The notes beneath the pieces were generated by a model. That model was given only the letters and a program-made list of their open reading frames with translations, made no database searches and was not told the DNA's origin. A stretch of DNA of 64,000 nucleotides from positions 620,001 to 684,000 of the forward strand of contig CBDETC010000002.1 of assembly GCA_965242845.1 (NCBI GenBank). The letters run 5' to 3'. Position 1 is the stretch's first letter, and each line of letters begins with the position of its first letter. Made by a program: the position numbers and the translations under genes. The stretch is from RHLJ01 sp965242845. GTDB taxonomy: Bacteria; Bacteroidota; Rhodothermia; Balneolales; Balneolaceae. Shown here piece by piece: positions 1 to 8,822 of the stretch.

Positions 1-179
1 GGTCGGTGAAGTAGTGCCATAGACTCGCCGTTAGGAGCGATTGAAACAAAAGGCGTAGCATCATTATCCACCAGATCGATCATAGCCTGAGAAGGCTCCA
101 TATACCCATATTGGCCAAATCCATGCAGGGTAAACACAAGAGCAATAGAGAAAGTTAGAAGCAAAGCTTTATTCTTCAT
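1..179 (-). CDS. N-terminal part of a secreted S9 (prolyl oligopeptidase)-like peptidase, cut by window edge
   Basis: Reading the minus strand from an ATG at 179 gives 59 codons that run off the window. Residues 1-22 form a typical Sec signal peptide (MKNKALLL, a hydrophobic run, then GFGQ). The following segment, EPSQAMIDLVDNDATPFVSI and then an APNGESMALLHR stretch, resembles the start of FCB S9 peptidases, where a P-x-A-x-x-x-L-V-D opening is followed by TPxVSxSPxG, the first strand of the N-terminal beta-propeller. Such enzymes cleave short peptides in the periplasm. It lies 130 bp downstream of gcvP on the same strand. The catalytic domain is outside the window, so the assignment rests on the N-terminal pattern alone. 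Confidence 0.55.
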   Translation of the reverse strand, partial: MKNKALLLTFSIALVFTLHGFGQYGYMEPSQAMIDLVDNDATPFVSIAPNGESMALLHR

Positions 180-309
180 GGTAGTGAATTGTAGTTAGGA
201 TTGGATGCCTAATTAATTCACTAAAAACCGAATGAGCAAGAAGTTTTTGGTAAAAGCTTGTTTCTACAACATGAAGACAGTTAGGAAAGGACGAGTGTTA
301 CCAAAAACC

Positions 310-3204
310 TCACCCTTCTACCTCTTCCACCTCGTACATCTCTATCGGAATACAAGAACAAATCAAGTTACGGTCGCCATAGGCATCGTCTACTCGGGAA
401 ACACTTGGCCAGAACTTATTATATCTAAGCTCTTCAACCGGAAACGCTCCCTTTTCTCTAGAGTAACTTCTTTCCCAGGTTTCCGCTGTAACAACTCTCA
501 TAGTGTGAGGGGCATGCTTCAGCACATTGCTTTCATGATCTGCTATGCCGTCTTCGATTTCCCTGATCTCATGCCTGATTCCAATCATCGCTTCACAAAA
601 ACGATCCAGCTCTTCCTTGCTTTCGCTTTCTGTTGGCTCGATCATGAGAGTTCCTGCAACAGGAAAACTCATTGTAGGAGCATGAAACCCATAATCCATA
701 AGACGTTTAGCAACATCAACCGCTTCAATCCCTGCTGTTTGCTTGAAGGGACGCAGATCTACAATAAATTCATGCGCAGAACGACCAGATTTACCGGTAT
801 ATAAAATTGGGTAATGATCTTTTAATCGATCTTTGATATAGTTCGCATTCAGGATGGCATATTTCGTTGCATCTGTTAATCCTTCTGCCCCCATCATCCT
901 GATGTATGCATATGAAATAGTTAAAATACTGGCACTTCCAAAAGGCGCCGCTGAAATAGCCGTAATTCCTTTACCCCCTCCTGTTTCAATTACAGAATGA
1001 CCTGAGAGAAAAGGAGTAAGATGTTTAGCAACACCTATTGGTCCCATCCCGGGGCCACCCCCACCATGAGGAATACAAAATGTTTTATGCAGGTTCAGAT
1101 GGCATACATCGGCACCAATTTCGCCAGGACTTGTCAACCCAACCTGGGCATTCATATTGGCTCCATCCATATATACCTGTCCACCATGCTGGTGAATAAT
1201 TTCACAAAACTCCTTCACTTTATGCTCAAATACTCCATGTGTAGAAGGATAAGTGATCATCAACGCAGCTAATCGATCACTATATTTCTCTGCTTTTTCG
1301 ATAAGATCATCAGTTGAAATATTACCGTGATTATCGGTTGCTACTACAACTACATCCATTCCAGCCATCACTGCACTGGCTGGATTAGTGCCATGAGCAG
1401 AAGAAGGAATAAGCGCGATATTTCGGTGCCCTTCTCCCCTGTTCTGGTGATAAGCTCGAATTGTCATCAAACCTGCATACTCACCCTGGGCACCTGAGTT
1501 AGGCTGTAATGAAACCGAATCGAAACCAGTGATTTCACTCAACCAGTCAACCAATTCCTCAAATAACTGGTAATAACCTAGTGCTTGTTCTTTGGGAGCA
1601 AATGGATGCAACTGACCAAACTCAGGCCATGTAACAGGAATCATCTCTGCCGTTGCATTAAGCTTCATAGTACAAGACCCCAATGAAATCATGGAGTGCA
1701 CTAATGACAAATCTTTATTCTCCAACCGCTTCATATACCTTAGCATCTCATGCTCAGTTTGATACAAACTGAATACCGGATGGGTCATGAAGTCTGAAGT
1801 ACGGGTCAATGATGCAGGATAAGAAACAGAAACTCCTTCAGCGTGTGCCTTTACATCAAAGTTCTGTACTCTGCCTTCCGCTTCAGCAAAAATTGCCAGG
1901 ACGGTCTCTACATCGTCAATCTCTTTAGCCTCATCAAAAGAAATACCAACTCGCCCATCACCGAAATAGCGGAAATTAACTTCTTTCGCTTCCGCTGCTT
2001 TCCGAATTCTCTTTTCATTGGCTTTTACCGTAATCGTATCAAAAAAGGTCTGTGTTTCTACTTCAATGTCGAGAGCTTGCAGACCAGACTTAGCTAACTT
2101 TGTAAGACCATGAACCTTGGACGCAATCCGTTTTAGTCCATCAGCTCCATGGTACACTCCGTACATTCCTGCCATCACAGCAAGTAATACCTGCGCAGTA
2201 CAAATATTTGAAGTAGCCTTTTCCCTACGAATATGCTGTTCCCGGGTTTGGAGTGCCATTCTATAGGCGGGTTTACCTTCTGCATCCTGGGTTACCCCGA
2301 TAATACGGCCAGGTATTTGCCTCTTGAACTCTTCTTTGGTAGCAAAGTAAGCAGCATGTGGGCCACCGAAGCCCATAGGTACTCCCAAACGTTGCGTAGT
2401 CCCTACCACTATGTCAGCACCCATTTCACCAGGAGGGGTAAGTAATGTTAAACTCAACAAATCTGCAGCAACCACGACCTTAACCTGGTTTTCATGAGCT
2501 GCGGTTATTAAATCGGAATAATCTTCAACACTACCATCAGAGGCTGGGTATTGAAGCAATACACCAAAAAGGGTTGAACTGGTAACATCAAGTTCTTTAT
2601 AACTACCTACAATGATGTTTACTCCAATTGGTTCCGCTCGAGTTTGGAGTACTTCAATAGTTTGTGGATGACACTGCTCACTTACAAAAAAATCAAAGGC
2701 TTCTTTTCGCTTGCCCCCTTTTCTTACCCCAAGCAACATGCTCATTGCTTCTGCGGCTGCTGTACCTTCATCCAACAAGGATGAATTTGCGATCTCCATT
2801 CCAGTCAAATCGCTTACCATTGTTTGGAAATTGATTAAGGCTTCCAACCTTCCCTGCGCTATTTCAGCCTGGTAAGGGGTATAAGCAGTGTACCACGCAG
2901 GGTTTTCCAGAATATTCCTCTTAATCACATTTGGTACGTAAGTATCATAATACCCCATCCCAATAAAAGATTTATATACTTGATTCTTCGAAGCTAGTTT
3001 TTTGAATTCCGCAAGAAACTCAACCTCACTCAGTGCTTCGGGAAGATTCAATCCTTCTTGAAGGCGTATTTCTTTGGGAATGGTTTCATCAATTAGCTGG
3101 TCCAGATTTTCTGCTTTAACTGTGTTAAGCATCTCTTTAGTTGCAGCTGCATCAGATCCGTTATGGCGGGAAGCAAACGGCTCTTTCTCGAAGTGTATAC
3201 TCAT
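310..3204 (-). CDS. gcvP: Glycine dehydrogenase (decarboxylating), glycine cleavage P-protein
   Basis: A 964-residue protein, full length for the single-chain P-protein. It decarboxylates glycine with PLP and passes the aminomethyl group to lipoyl H-protein in the cytoplasm. The N-terminal half opens with FASRHNG and carries the P-protein motif IGMGYYDTYVPNVI; the C-terminal half holds the PLP lysine in LNLHKTFCIPHGGGGPG (Lys707). An AGGA Shine-Dalgarno element sits about 8 nt before the ATG at 3204. Neither gcvT nor gcvH is adjacent. The 5' region shows no glycine riboswitch (no tandem aptamer). The identification is secure. Confidence 0.97.
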   Translation of the reverse strand: MSIHFEKEPFASRHNGSDAAATKEMLNTVKAENLDQLIDETIPKEIRLQEGLNLPEALSEVEFLAEFKKLASKNQVYKSFIGMGYYDTYVPNVIKRNILENPAWYTAYTPYQAEIAQGRLEALINFQTMVSDLTGMEIANSSLLDEGTAAAEAMSMLLGVRKGGKRKEAFDFFVSEQCHPQTIEVLQTRAEPIGVNIIVGSYKELDVTSSTLFGVLLQYPASDGSVEDYSDLITAAHENQVKVVVAADLLSLTLLTPPGEMGADIVVGTTQRLGVPMGFGGPHAAYFATKEEFKRQIPGRIIGVTQDAEGKPAYRMALQTREQHIRREKATSNICTAQVLLAVMAGMYGVYHGADGLKRIASKVHGLTKLAKSGLQALDIEVETQTFFDTITVKANEKRIRKAAEAKEVNFRYFGDGRVGISFDEAKEIDDVETVLAIFAEAEGRVQNFDVKAHAEGVSVSYPASLTRTSDFMTHPVFSLYQTEHEMLRYMKRLENKDLSLVHSMISLGSCTMKLNATAEMIPVTWPEFGQLHPFAPKEQALGYYQLFEELVDWLSEITGFDSVSLQPNSGAQGEYAGLMTIRAYHQNRGEGHRNIALIPSSAHGTNPASAVMAGMDVVVVATDNHGNISTDDLIEKAEKYSDRLAALMITYPSTHGVFEHKVKEFCEIIHQHGGQVYMDGANMNAQVGLTSPGEIGADVCHLNLHKTFCIPHGGGGPGMGPIGVAKHLTPFLSGHSVIETGGGKGITAISAAPFGSASILTISYAYIRMMGAEGLTDATKYAILNANYIKDRLKDHYPILYTGKSGRSAHEFIVDLRPFKQTAGIEAVDVAKRLMDYGFHAPTMSFPVAGTLMIEPTESESKEELDRFCEAMIGIRHEIREIEDGIADHESNVLKHAPHTMRVVTAETWERSYSREKGAFPVEELRYNKFWPSVSRVDDAYGDRNLICSCIPIEMYEVEEVEG

Positions 3205-3494
3205 TAAATTTTTCCTGAAAATTAGATGACTAAAACAATAAGATTATGAATTAGTGTACTGAACAAATTATGTCGAATCACGTTCCTGAAAAGTCACTGA
3301 AATTACGTAAAAATCAGATTTAAATAAGCGTAAAAAAGTATTCTCTTAGATGTGATTTCTCCCATTTTTTTGATTTATTAAAGATTGCTTTTTCAAACAA
3401 GCACTCTTGGTATAAAAACAAGAATTTTCATACACATTTCGGGGCTTAACCCAATTTTAAACGCGAGTAATTTTCAATAAACACTTAGGAAATC
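3205..3494. other. Divergent intergenic region between gcvP and the propeller operon
   Basis: About 290 bp, AT-rich, with no coding signal on either strand. It must contain promoters for both gcvP and the plus-strand propeller pair. The best FCB-type -7 candidate for the plus direction is TAATTTTC near 3467, one mismatch from TAnnTTTG. No riboswitch, convincing operator or terminator was seen. Confidence 0.4.
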
Positions 3495-5501
3495 ATGAAA
3501 AATCTCAATCCAATTATTCCCATTATTGCGCTCTCTTTGGGAATCGTAATTGCTAATGTCTCAGTACTGGCTGCACAAGAAGAAAAGAAAATTGTAGTTA
3601 GTGTTGAATCACTTGAGCTTAGCTTAAACGAAGAAACTTCTATTTCGGCCCATATTGAAGATGCTGAAGGCAACGTCCTCCCCGATACAGTAGTATTTTT
3701 CTCTCGCAGCAGAAGATCTCTTCAGGTTTCCCGTGAAGGACAAGTAAAAGCCTTAAAGCCTGGCTCTTTTTCAATTCTTGCATTGGTGTTAGGCCAGAAT
3801 AACCTTAGAAAGAATATTCCAGTTACCGTGGCGTATCCTCCGGTTACCTCTGTGGAGTTCATGGGAATGCCGGATAATATTTATGAAGGCACTTCCTTAC
3901 CTCTAAACTATGTAGTAATGGACGCTTCAGGAACGGAACGAGACAATGTAGACGTCGAGCTTACAAGCTCTAATGAAGAAATCGCAATGGTTGACTCCTT
4001 CGATAATTTAAAACTGTTGAAAGATGGTCGGGTGACTATCACTGCTAAAGCGGAAGACAAAACTACACGCTGGGAAATCCGCGTAAGAGAAAACCCAACT
4101 ACCTCAGTAAGTATGACCCATAATTATACTGATAAGGAAGTTCGTACAGGGGATGTAATTCGATTCGTTGGCTCTCCCCTCGACCGAAGAGGGAATGATG
4201 TAGCTGACGCGCCGGTATCCTATTCATTCATTGCTATGCCTGATGATAATCTTGGACAAGGTTCTTCCGCATTGATTGAGCAAGACGGAAGATTTGTGGC
4301 TAATCATCCTGGTCAATACACAGTAATGGCACGTTCAGGAAATCACTTTGCTGAAACAACTTTCCGCGTTTTTCAAAGAAATGTTCAACGACCTATCGAA
4401 GTAGTTGGAAAAGGAATAGTTCCTGATGTAAAAACCTCTGATCTATGGGTTTGGGAAGGTGTTGATGGCCGTGATTATGCAGTTACAGGAACCTGGGGAG
4501 CTCGTGGAGAGGCTTTCTTCTGGGATGTTACCGACCCTACAAATATCCATACTATCGATACAGTTCAGGTTGATGCTCGTATCGTGAATGATGTAAAAGT
4601 ATCAGAAGATGGTACTATCGCTGTAATTACTCGAGAAGGTGCTTCTAATCGTCGTAATGGGATTATCATCCTTGATGTTACCAATCCTAGAGACGTAAAA
4701 ATTCTATCAGAATATACAGAAGACTTAACAGGTGGTGTCCATAATACCTTCATCTACGAAGATCATGTATACGCAGTTAATAACGGTCGAAAGTATGATA
4801 TCATTAATATTGAGGATCCAAGAAATCCTTACACCGTTACTCAATTTGAGCTAGATACCCCAGGTCATGCTATCCACGATGTATGGATTCAGGATGGCAT
4901 CGCCTATTCGTCAAACTGGAGCGACGGTGTTGTTGCAGTAGATATTGGTAGCAATCAAAGTGCAGACCTTCCAGGAGCTGGAGGATCTCCATCCAACCCG
5001 GTTAAGTTAGGAAGTTACACCTATCCAAGCGGTTGGAATCATGCTGCATTTCCATTTAAGAGTGAGTCAACTGGAGACTTTTATATTGTGGCTGGTGACG
5101 AAGCTTTTCCTTACGGTCTTGATGTTCAGGGGCCTAATAGAGCAGCAGGTTGGATTCATTTTTTAAAATTGGATGGATGGGAAAACTCTGAAGAAGTTGC
5201 TCGTTACCAGGTTCCGGAGGCAGGTTCTCACAATTACTGGATTGACGGTGACATTCTATATGCAGCATTTTATAATGGTGGATTGAGAATAGTTGATATT
5301 TCTGGTGAGCTAATGGGTGACTTATACCAGCAGGGTCGCGAAATAGGCATGTTCTTACCTAGAGATAAAGATGCTGCCATTCCTAATGCTCCATTTACAT
5401 GGGGCCCACAGCCATATAAAGGCCTTGTTTTCCTTTCAGACTGGAACTCAGGACTATGGGCTATACGAGTAGGTGAAAACCCAACTGCTTCATCAAACTA
5501 A
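3495..5501 (+). CDS. Secreted Ig-like (Big) / LVIVD beta-propeller protein
   Basis: A 668-residue exported protein. Residues 1-27 are a signal peptide ending near VLAAQ. Residues about 30-300 look like three bacterial Ig-like (Big-type) domains; typical strands include SLELSLNEETSISAHI and KDGRVTITAK. From about residue 320 to 660 repeated units with a WDVTDP/ILDVTNPRD/IINIEDPRNP pattern identify an LVIVD-type propeller, a family of extracellular proteins of unknown function. The start has TAGGA just upstream. A second propeller gene follows after 15 nt, so the two are probably cotranscribed. No enzyme motif or C-terminal sorting domain is visible. A binding or scaffold role at the cell surface is inferred. 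Confidence 0.75.
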   Translation: MKNLNPIIPIIALSLGIVIANVSVLAAQEEKKIVVSVESLELSLNEETSISAHIEDAEGNVLPDTVVFFSRSRRSLQVSREGQVKALKPGSFSILALVLGQNNLRKNIPVTVAYPPVTSVEFMGMPDNIYEGTSLPLNYVVMDASGTERDNVDVELTSSNEEIAMVDSFDNLKLLKDGRVTITAKAEDKTTRWEIRVRENPTTSVSMTHNYTDKEVRTGDVIRFVGSPLDRRGNDVADAPVSYSFIAMPDDNLGQGSSALIEQDGRFVANHPGQYTVMARSGNHFAETTFRVFQRNVQRPIEVVGKGIVPDVKTSDLWVWEGVDGRDYAVTGTWGARGEAFFWDVTDPTNIHTIDTVQVDARIVNDVKVSEDGTIAVITREGASNRRNGIIILDVTNPRDVKILSEYTEDLTGGVHNTFIYEDHVYAVNNGRKYDIINIEDPRNPYTVTQFELDTPGHAIHDVWIQDGIAYSSNWSDGVVAVDIGSNQSADLPGAGGSPSNPVKLGSYTYPSGWNHAAFPFKSESTGDFYIVAGDEAFPYGLDVQGPNRAAGWIHFLKLDGWENSEEVARYQVPEAGSHNYWIDGDILYAAFYNGGLRIVDISGELMGDLYQQGREIGMFLPRDKDAAIPNAPFTWGPQPYKGLVFLSDWNSGLWAIRVGENPTASSN

Positions 5502-5516
5502 ATTAATGACAAGTTA

Positions 5517-6638
5517 ATGAGAGCGAAACTAAGGTCATTTTCTTTGCCATTTCTGGTACTGTTATTCGTATCGGGCACTACACTTTCTCAGGATTATTAC
5601 TTGTATGTAGCAGCAGAATCAGAGGATGAAGTACATCTCGTTCATTTCGATGGCGAAACTGAGAAGGCTTCCATCGCCAGAACTATCACTGTAGGTCGTT
5701 ATCCTACTGAGATTGATGGACCCCATGGGATTTCTGTTTCTCCTGATGGAGAATACTGGTTTGTTTCCATAGCCCATGGTAACCCTTATGGCATGCTTGC
5801 GAAATACAAAACCGGAACAGATGAATTAGTTGGAACCACTGAGTTGGGAATGTTTCCTGCCACTATGGAAATCTCCCCCGAAACCGGATTATTATATGTG
5901 GTAAACTTCAATCTGCACGGTGAAATGAAACCCAGTACCGTTTCGGTAGTGGAGCCGGACATGATGATTCGTTTAACCGACATTGATACAGGTATTATGC
6001 CCCATGGTTCAAGAATAAGTCCCTCCGGTAAACACATGTATCATGTTTCTATGATGACTGATGAGTTAATTGAGGTTAGCACGAATTCAATGGAAGTGAC
6101 CAGAAGACTCAAACTTTCTGAAAAGAAAGGCATGGGGGGTATGGATCACTCTACAATGGATCATTCATCTATGAATCATGGAGATATGAAGCATAAACCT
6201 GTTGAAAAACCAACCTGGGCTGATCCTCATCCCTCTAATTCAATGGTTTATGTCGCAGGAAATGGCTCCGATGAGGTACTCGAAATAGATACTGAAAGTT
6301 GGGAAGTAACTCGCAGATTCAAAACCGGAAAAGCACCCTATAACCTTGAAGTAAGTCCTGATGGGAAACTTCTGGTTGTAAGTTATAAAGGGGAAGGTTC
6401 AACTGGAATCTGGGACATTGAATCAGGAAAAGAATTAGCTAAAGTAGCTAATACACGCAAGGTTAGTCATGGTGTTACCATCTCACCTGATAATAAATAT
6501 GCGTTTATTTCGGTAGAAGGTATTGGTGGCGAACCTGGATCAGTAGATGTAATTAACCTGGAAACCAACGCACTGGTTGATTACGTAGAGACTGGCAAGC
6601 AGGCTGGTGGCATTTACTTCTGGAAGCAGGAAAGTTAG
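5517..6638 (+). CDS. Secreted YVTN-type beta-propeller with Met/His-rich insert
   Basis: A 373-residue protein with a signal peptide (residues 1-24, ending TTLSQ). The rest is a seven-blade-like propeller of the YVTN/40-residue family: blades show ISVSPDGEYWFVS, ISPSGKHMYHVS, VSPDGKLLVVSYK and ISPDNKYAFIS. Between blades, residues about 203-226 carry a Met/His-rich stretch with repeated MDHS, MNHG and MKH units, like the copper-binding segments of CopA/CopB/PcoB proteins. It follows the Big/LVIVD gene by 15 nt, indicating one operon. The stop lies 1 nt from the stop of the convergent gene. Function is unknown; a periplasmic metal-handling or metal-sensing propeller is an inference from the insert only. 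Confidence 0.75.
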   Translation: MRAKLRSFSLPFLVLLFVSGTTLSQDYYLYVAAESEDEVHLVHFDGETEKASIARTITVGRYPTEIDGPHGISVSPDGEYWFVSIAHGNPYGMLAKYKTGTDELVGTTELGMFPATMEISPETGLLYVVNFNLHGEMKPSTVSVVEPDMMIRLTDIDTGIMPHGSRISPSGKHMYHVSMMTDELIEVSTNSMEVTRRLKLSEKKGMGGMDHSTMDHSSMNHGDMKHKPVEKPTWADPHPSNSMVYVAGNGSDEVLEIDTESWEVTRRFKTGKAPYNLEVSPDGKLLVVSYKGEGSTGIWDIESGKELAKVANTRKVSHGVTISPDNKYAFISVEGIGGEPGSVDVINLETNALVDYVETGKQAGGIYFWKQES

Positions 6639-6639
6639 T

Positions 6640-7368
6640 TTAGACTTTTCCTTTTATAAAAATCGAGTGGCTAACACGTTCGCCGCTCGATTCCATATCC
6701 ATAATTACATTTTTCTCGAGAGGCTCAACATCATACCCAAGCTTCTCTGCAATACCTATAATCAGTGGTTCGAGCTTCCCTTTATCGGTATTAAACTTCA
6801 CATAAGCTCCGCCAGTCCTAAGATCAATTTTGCGAATAGATCTGTTGAGCATGTCTGCACATTTTAGAACCTCTGTTGCTGAGAAAGATTCTTTACCAGA
6901 AAACTTAGGAATCTTGTACCGCTTCTTGGTAATGCTCATCGTTTTAATCTCACCAGTTTTGATGTCTGGTTGCAACCATTCAAACTGATGATCCAATTCC
7001 TTTATATAATAGGCCAGGTATCTTGGGTTATGACTTTCAATCGAAAAGTTTAAGTCAGCTACCCAAACATCTTTTACTTCTTCAATATTTATATCAAACC
7101 AGATATACTCCTGATCCAGACTGAAGAATATTTCCTGATTATTTGGTTTTAATTTCTCAAGATTCAGATCAAAACTATGAGCTAAAGTAGCGCTCGACAC
7201 TTTTGCGTCTTCAGGAAAGTCGACCTTAAGAACTACTTTATCCTTCTCAGCACTGATAAAATCCGGGGCATTATTTTCGATTTCGCACTTAATGTGCTGC
7301 AACCTTACCAGAATTCGAGCACGTCCTTCCCCGATGGGTTGCCCGAAAGCGTCACATTTGTCTACCAT
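6640..7368 (-). CDS. Conserved-looking protein of unknown function
   Basis: About 242 residues starting at the ATG at 7368; a GTG six bases further upstream lies inside the AGGTGG Shine-Dalgarno element, so the ATG is the better start. No signal peptide or membrane segment. The first part (to about residue 120) is rich in beta-strand-like hydrophobic alternation (ARILVRLQHIKCEI, VVLKVDF, DINIEEVKDVWVADLNF), which could be a PilZ-like barrel, but no RxxxR/DxSxxG pair is present. The C-terminal half is mixed alpha/beta with a helix containing LKCADMLNRSIRKIDLRTGG. It is convergent with the preceding propeller gene and divergent from the ZIP gene. The family was not recognised. Confidence 0.7.
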   Translation of the reverse strand: MVDKCDAFGQPIGEGRARILVRLQHIKCEIENNAPDFISAEKDKVVLKVDFPEDAKVSSATLAHSFDLNLEKLKPNNQEIFFSLDQEYIWFDINIEEVKDVWVADLNFSIESHNPRYLAYYIKELDHQFEWLQPDIKTGEIKTMSITKKRYKIPKFSGKESFSATEVLKCADMLNRSIRKIDLRTGGAYVKFNTDKGKLEPLIIGIAEKLGYDVEPLEKNVIMDMESSGERVSHSIFIKGKV

Positions 7369-7447
7369 AACCACCTAAAACTTTTATATGAAAATATATA
7401 TTTCTGACTTAGATGCCCATGAGAAATCATTAATGAAAATCCTCTTC

Positions 7448-7469
7448 AAATTTAGCCATGGCTAAATTT
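7448..7469. promoter_or_regulatory. Perfect 22-bp palindrome, putative metalloregulator operator
   Basis: The half-site AAATTTAGCCA is followed exactly by its reverse complement, giving 22 bp of perfect dyad symmetry, 46 bp before the ZIP start codon. It resembles DtxR/MntR-family operators, which are AT-flanked dyads with a TTTAGsC...GsCTAAA core. An FCB-type -7 box abuts it at 7470-7477, so a bound repressor would cover the promoter spacer. The type of regulator (MntR/DtxR, possibly Zur or Fur) is inferred. Confidence 0.6.
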
Positions 7470-7477
7470 TATTTTTG
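7470..7477 (+). promoter_or_regulatory. Predicted -7 promoter box of the ZIP gene
   Basis: TATTTTTG matches the Bacteroidota -7 consensus TAnnTTTG at all defined positions. It directly follows the palindromic operator and lies 38 bp before the ATG. A clear -33 TTTG is not visible; that position would fall at the left edge of the palindrome. Confidence 0.45.
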
Positions 7478-7515
7478 ACTCAACAAATCTTACCTTCATC
7501 AAAAAAAATTACACA

Positions 7516-8343
7516 ATGATTATTCCAGATTGGTTTCTCTCACTTAACCCCATAGTACAAGCTCTTTTAGGAGGTCTTTTTACCTGGGGATTAACAGCAC
7601 TGGGTGCAGGCCTTGTCTTCTTTACAAAAAAAGTAAACTATACTCTCTTAGATAGTATGTTGGGCTTTGCGGCTGGGGTAATGATTGCTGCAAGTGTTTG
7701 GTCGCTTATCATTCCAGCTATTGATATGGCCGAAGCTCAGGGGAAAATTTCCTGGTTACCTGCAGTAATAGGATTTTTAAGTGGAGGGGTCTTTTTAAGA
7801 ATTTGTGATCATTACCTACCTCATCTTCATTTAGGATTACCTAAATCAGAAGCCGAAGGTGTACCAACAAGCTGGAGACGCTCTACTCTTTTAGTATTAG
7901 CTATCACACTCCATAATATTCCTGAAGGGTTGGCAGTAGGAGTTTTATTTGGTGCAGCTGCTTCTGGAGTTGATCCTACTGGAACAGCTACTATCGCTGC
8001 TGCAATTGCACTTGCTTTAGGTATCGGAATCCAAAACTTCCCTGAAGGAATGGCTGTTTCTATGCCTTTAAGAAGAGATGGGGTGGGAGTAGGAAAGAGT
8101 TTTTGGTATGGTCAGCTTTCTGGAGTAGTAGAACCTGTTTCCGCGGTTATTGGCGCTGCCGCTGTGATCCTAATTCAACCAATTCTACCATACGCTCTTG
8201 CTTTCGCTGCTGGAGCAATGATTTACGTAGTAGTTGAAGAACTCATTCCAGAAAGCCAACAACATGGAAATACCGATATTGCCACTTTAGGTACCATGGT
8301 CGGCTTCGCTGTTATGATGGTATTGGATGTTGCCTTAGGTTAA
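7516..8343 (+). CDS. ZIP family divalent metal transporter (GufA/ZIP11 type)
   Basis: A 275-residue inner-membrane protein with about eight hydrophobic segments. It carries the metal-binding motifs of the family: LHNIPEGLAVGVLFG near residue 135 and QNFPEGMAVSMPLRRDG near residue 178. The Q for H exchange in the second motif is normal for the GufA/ZIP11 branch. ZIP proteins import Zn, Mn or Fe into the cytoplasm. A perfect palindrome overlaps its predicted promoter, suggesting metal-dependent repression, as expected for an importer. It converges on arsC, the two stop codons overlapping by 3-4 nt. Which metal it carries cannot be read from the sequence. Confidence 0.9.
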   Translation: MIIPDWFLSLNPIVQALLGGLFTWGLTALGAGLVFFTKKVNYTLLDSMLGFAAGVMIAASVWSLIIPAIDMAEAQGKISWLPAVIGFLSGGVFLRICDHYLPHLHLGLPKSEAEGVPTSWRRSTLLVLAITLHNIPEGLAVGVLFGAAASGVDPTGTATIAAAIALALGIGIQNFPEGMAVSMPLRRDGVGVGKSFWYGQLSGVVEPVSAVIGAAAVILIQPILPYALAFAAGAMIYVVVEELIPESQQHGNTDIATLGTMVGFAVMMVLDVALG

Positions 8344-8756
8344 GAACTAAATTCGTTAACCAGGTTTCTGGCATAGTCACGAATTTGATCTCTTACCAGC
8401 CTGAATTCCTTCAAAATCTCTTCTTCTGAACCTTCTGCTTTTGCAGGATCAGAAAAATTATGGTGTCTTTGTTCCGACTTAGAAGGGAAAACAGGACAAC
8501 GTTCCTTTGCGCTATCGCATACGGTGATAATTAGATCAAAATCCTCTCCCATATACTCATCCACATGGTTAGAAGTATGACCAGAAATATCCACCGCTGA
8601 TTCTCCCATTACTTTTATAGCCCTGGGGTTTACCCCATGAGTTTCAACCCCAGCGCTTTTTACCTCTATACTGTCGCCACCAAAATGTTGAATCCAGCCC
8701 TCCATCATTTGGCTACGACAGCTATTCCCTGTACACAAAACCAGTATTCTATCCAT
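8340..8756 (-). CDS. arsC: Arsenate reductase, thioredoxin-coupled LMW-phosphatase type
   Basis: A 138-residue protein with the P-loop Cys-X5-Arg (Cys8 to Arg14, CTGNSCRS) and the redox pair Cys80/Cys87 in ITVCDSAKERCP, matching the Cys10/82/89 triad of Staphylococcus pI258 ArsC. It reduces arsenate to arsenite in the cytoplasm with electrons from thioredoxin. It is the last gene of the arsR - DUF6428 - arsC series, 66 nt after the DUF6428 gene. Simple LMW tyrosine phosphatases lack the C80/C87 pair, so that alternative is unlikely. No arsenite exporter is nearby, so export of the product must rely on a gene elsewhere. Confidence 0.93.
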   Translation of the reverse strand: MDRILVLCTGNSCRSQMMEGWIQHFGGDSIEVKSAGVETHGVNPRAIKVMGESAVDISGHTSNHVDEYMGEDFDLIITVCDSAKERCPVFPSKSEQRHHNFSDPAKAEGSEEEILKEFRLVRDQIRDYARNLVNEFSS

Positions 8757-8822
8757 AATGCATTTGTATGATTAAGACATCAAAATACAAGATCAGTATT
8801 ACCCGAATATGAAGAGCTTGGA

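Noticed and set aside
232..804. 190-residue frame on the plus strand opposite gcvP
   Set aside because: Lies wholly antisense to the conserved gcvP C-terminal region and shows no domain, no ribosome binding site and random composition.
3205..3300. Glycine riboswitch before gcvP
   Set aside because: The leader is short and AT-rich with no tandem aptamer pattern.
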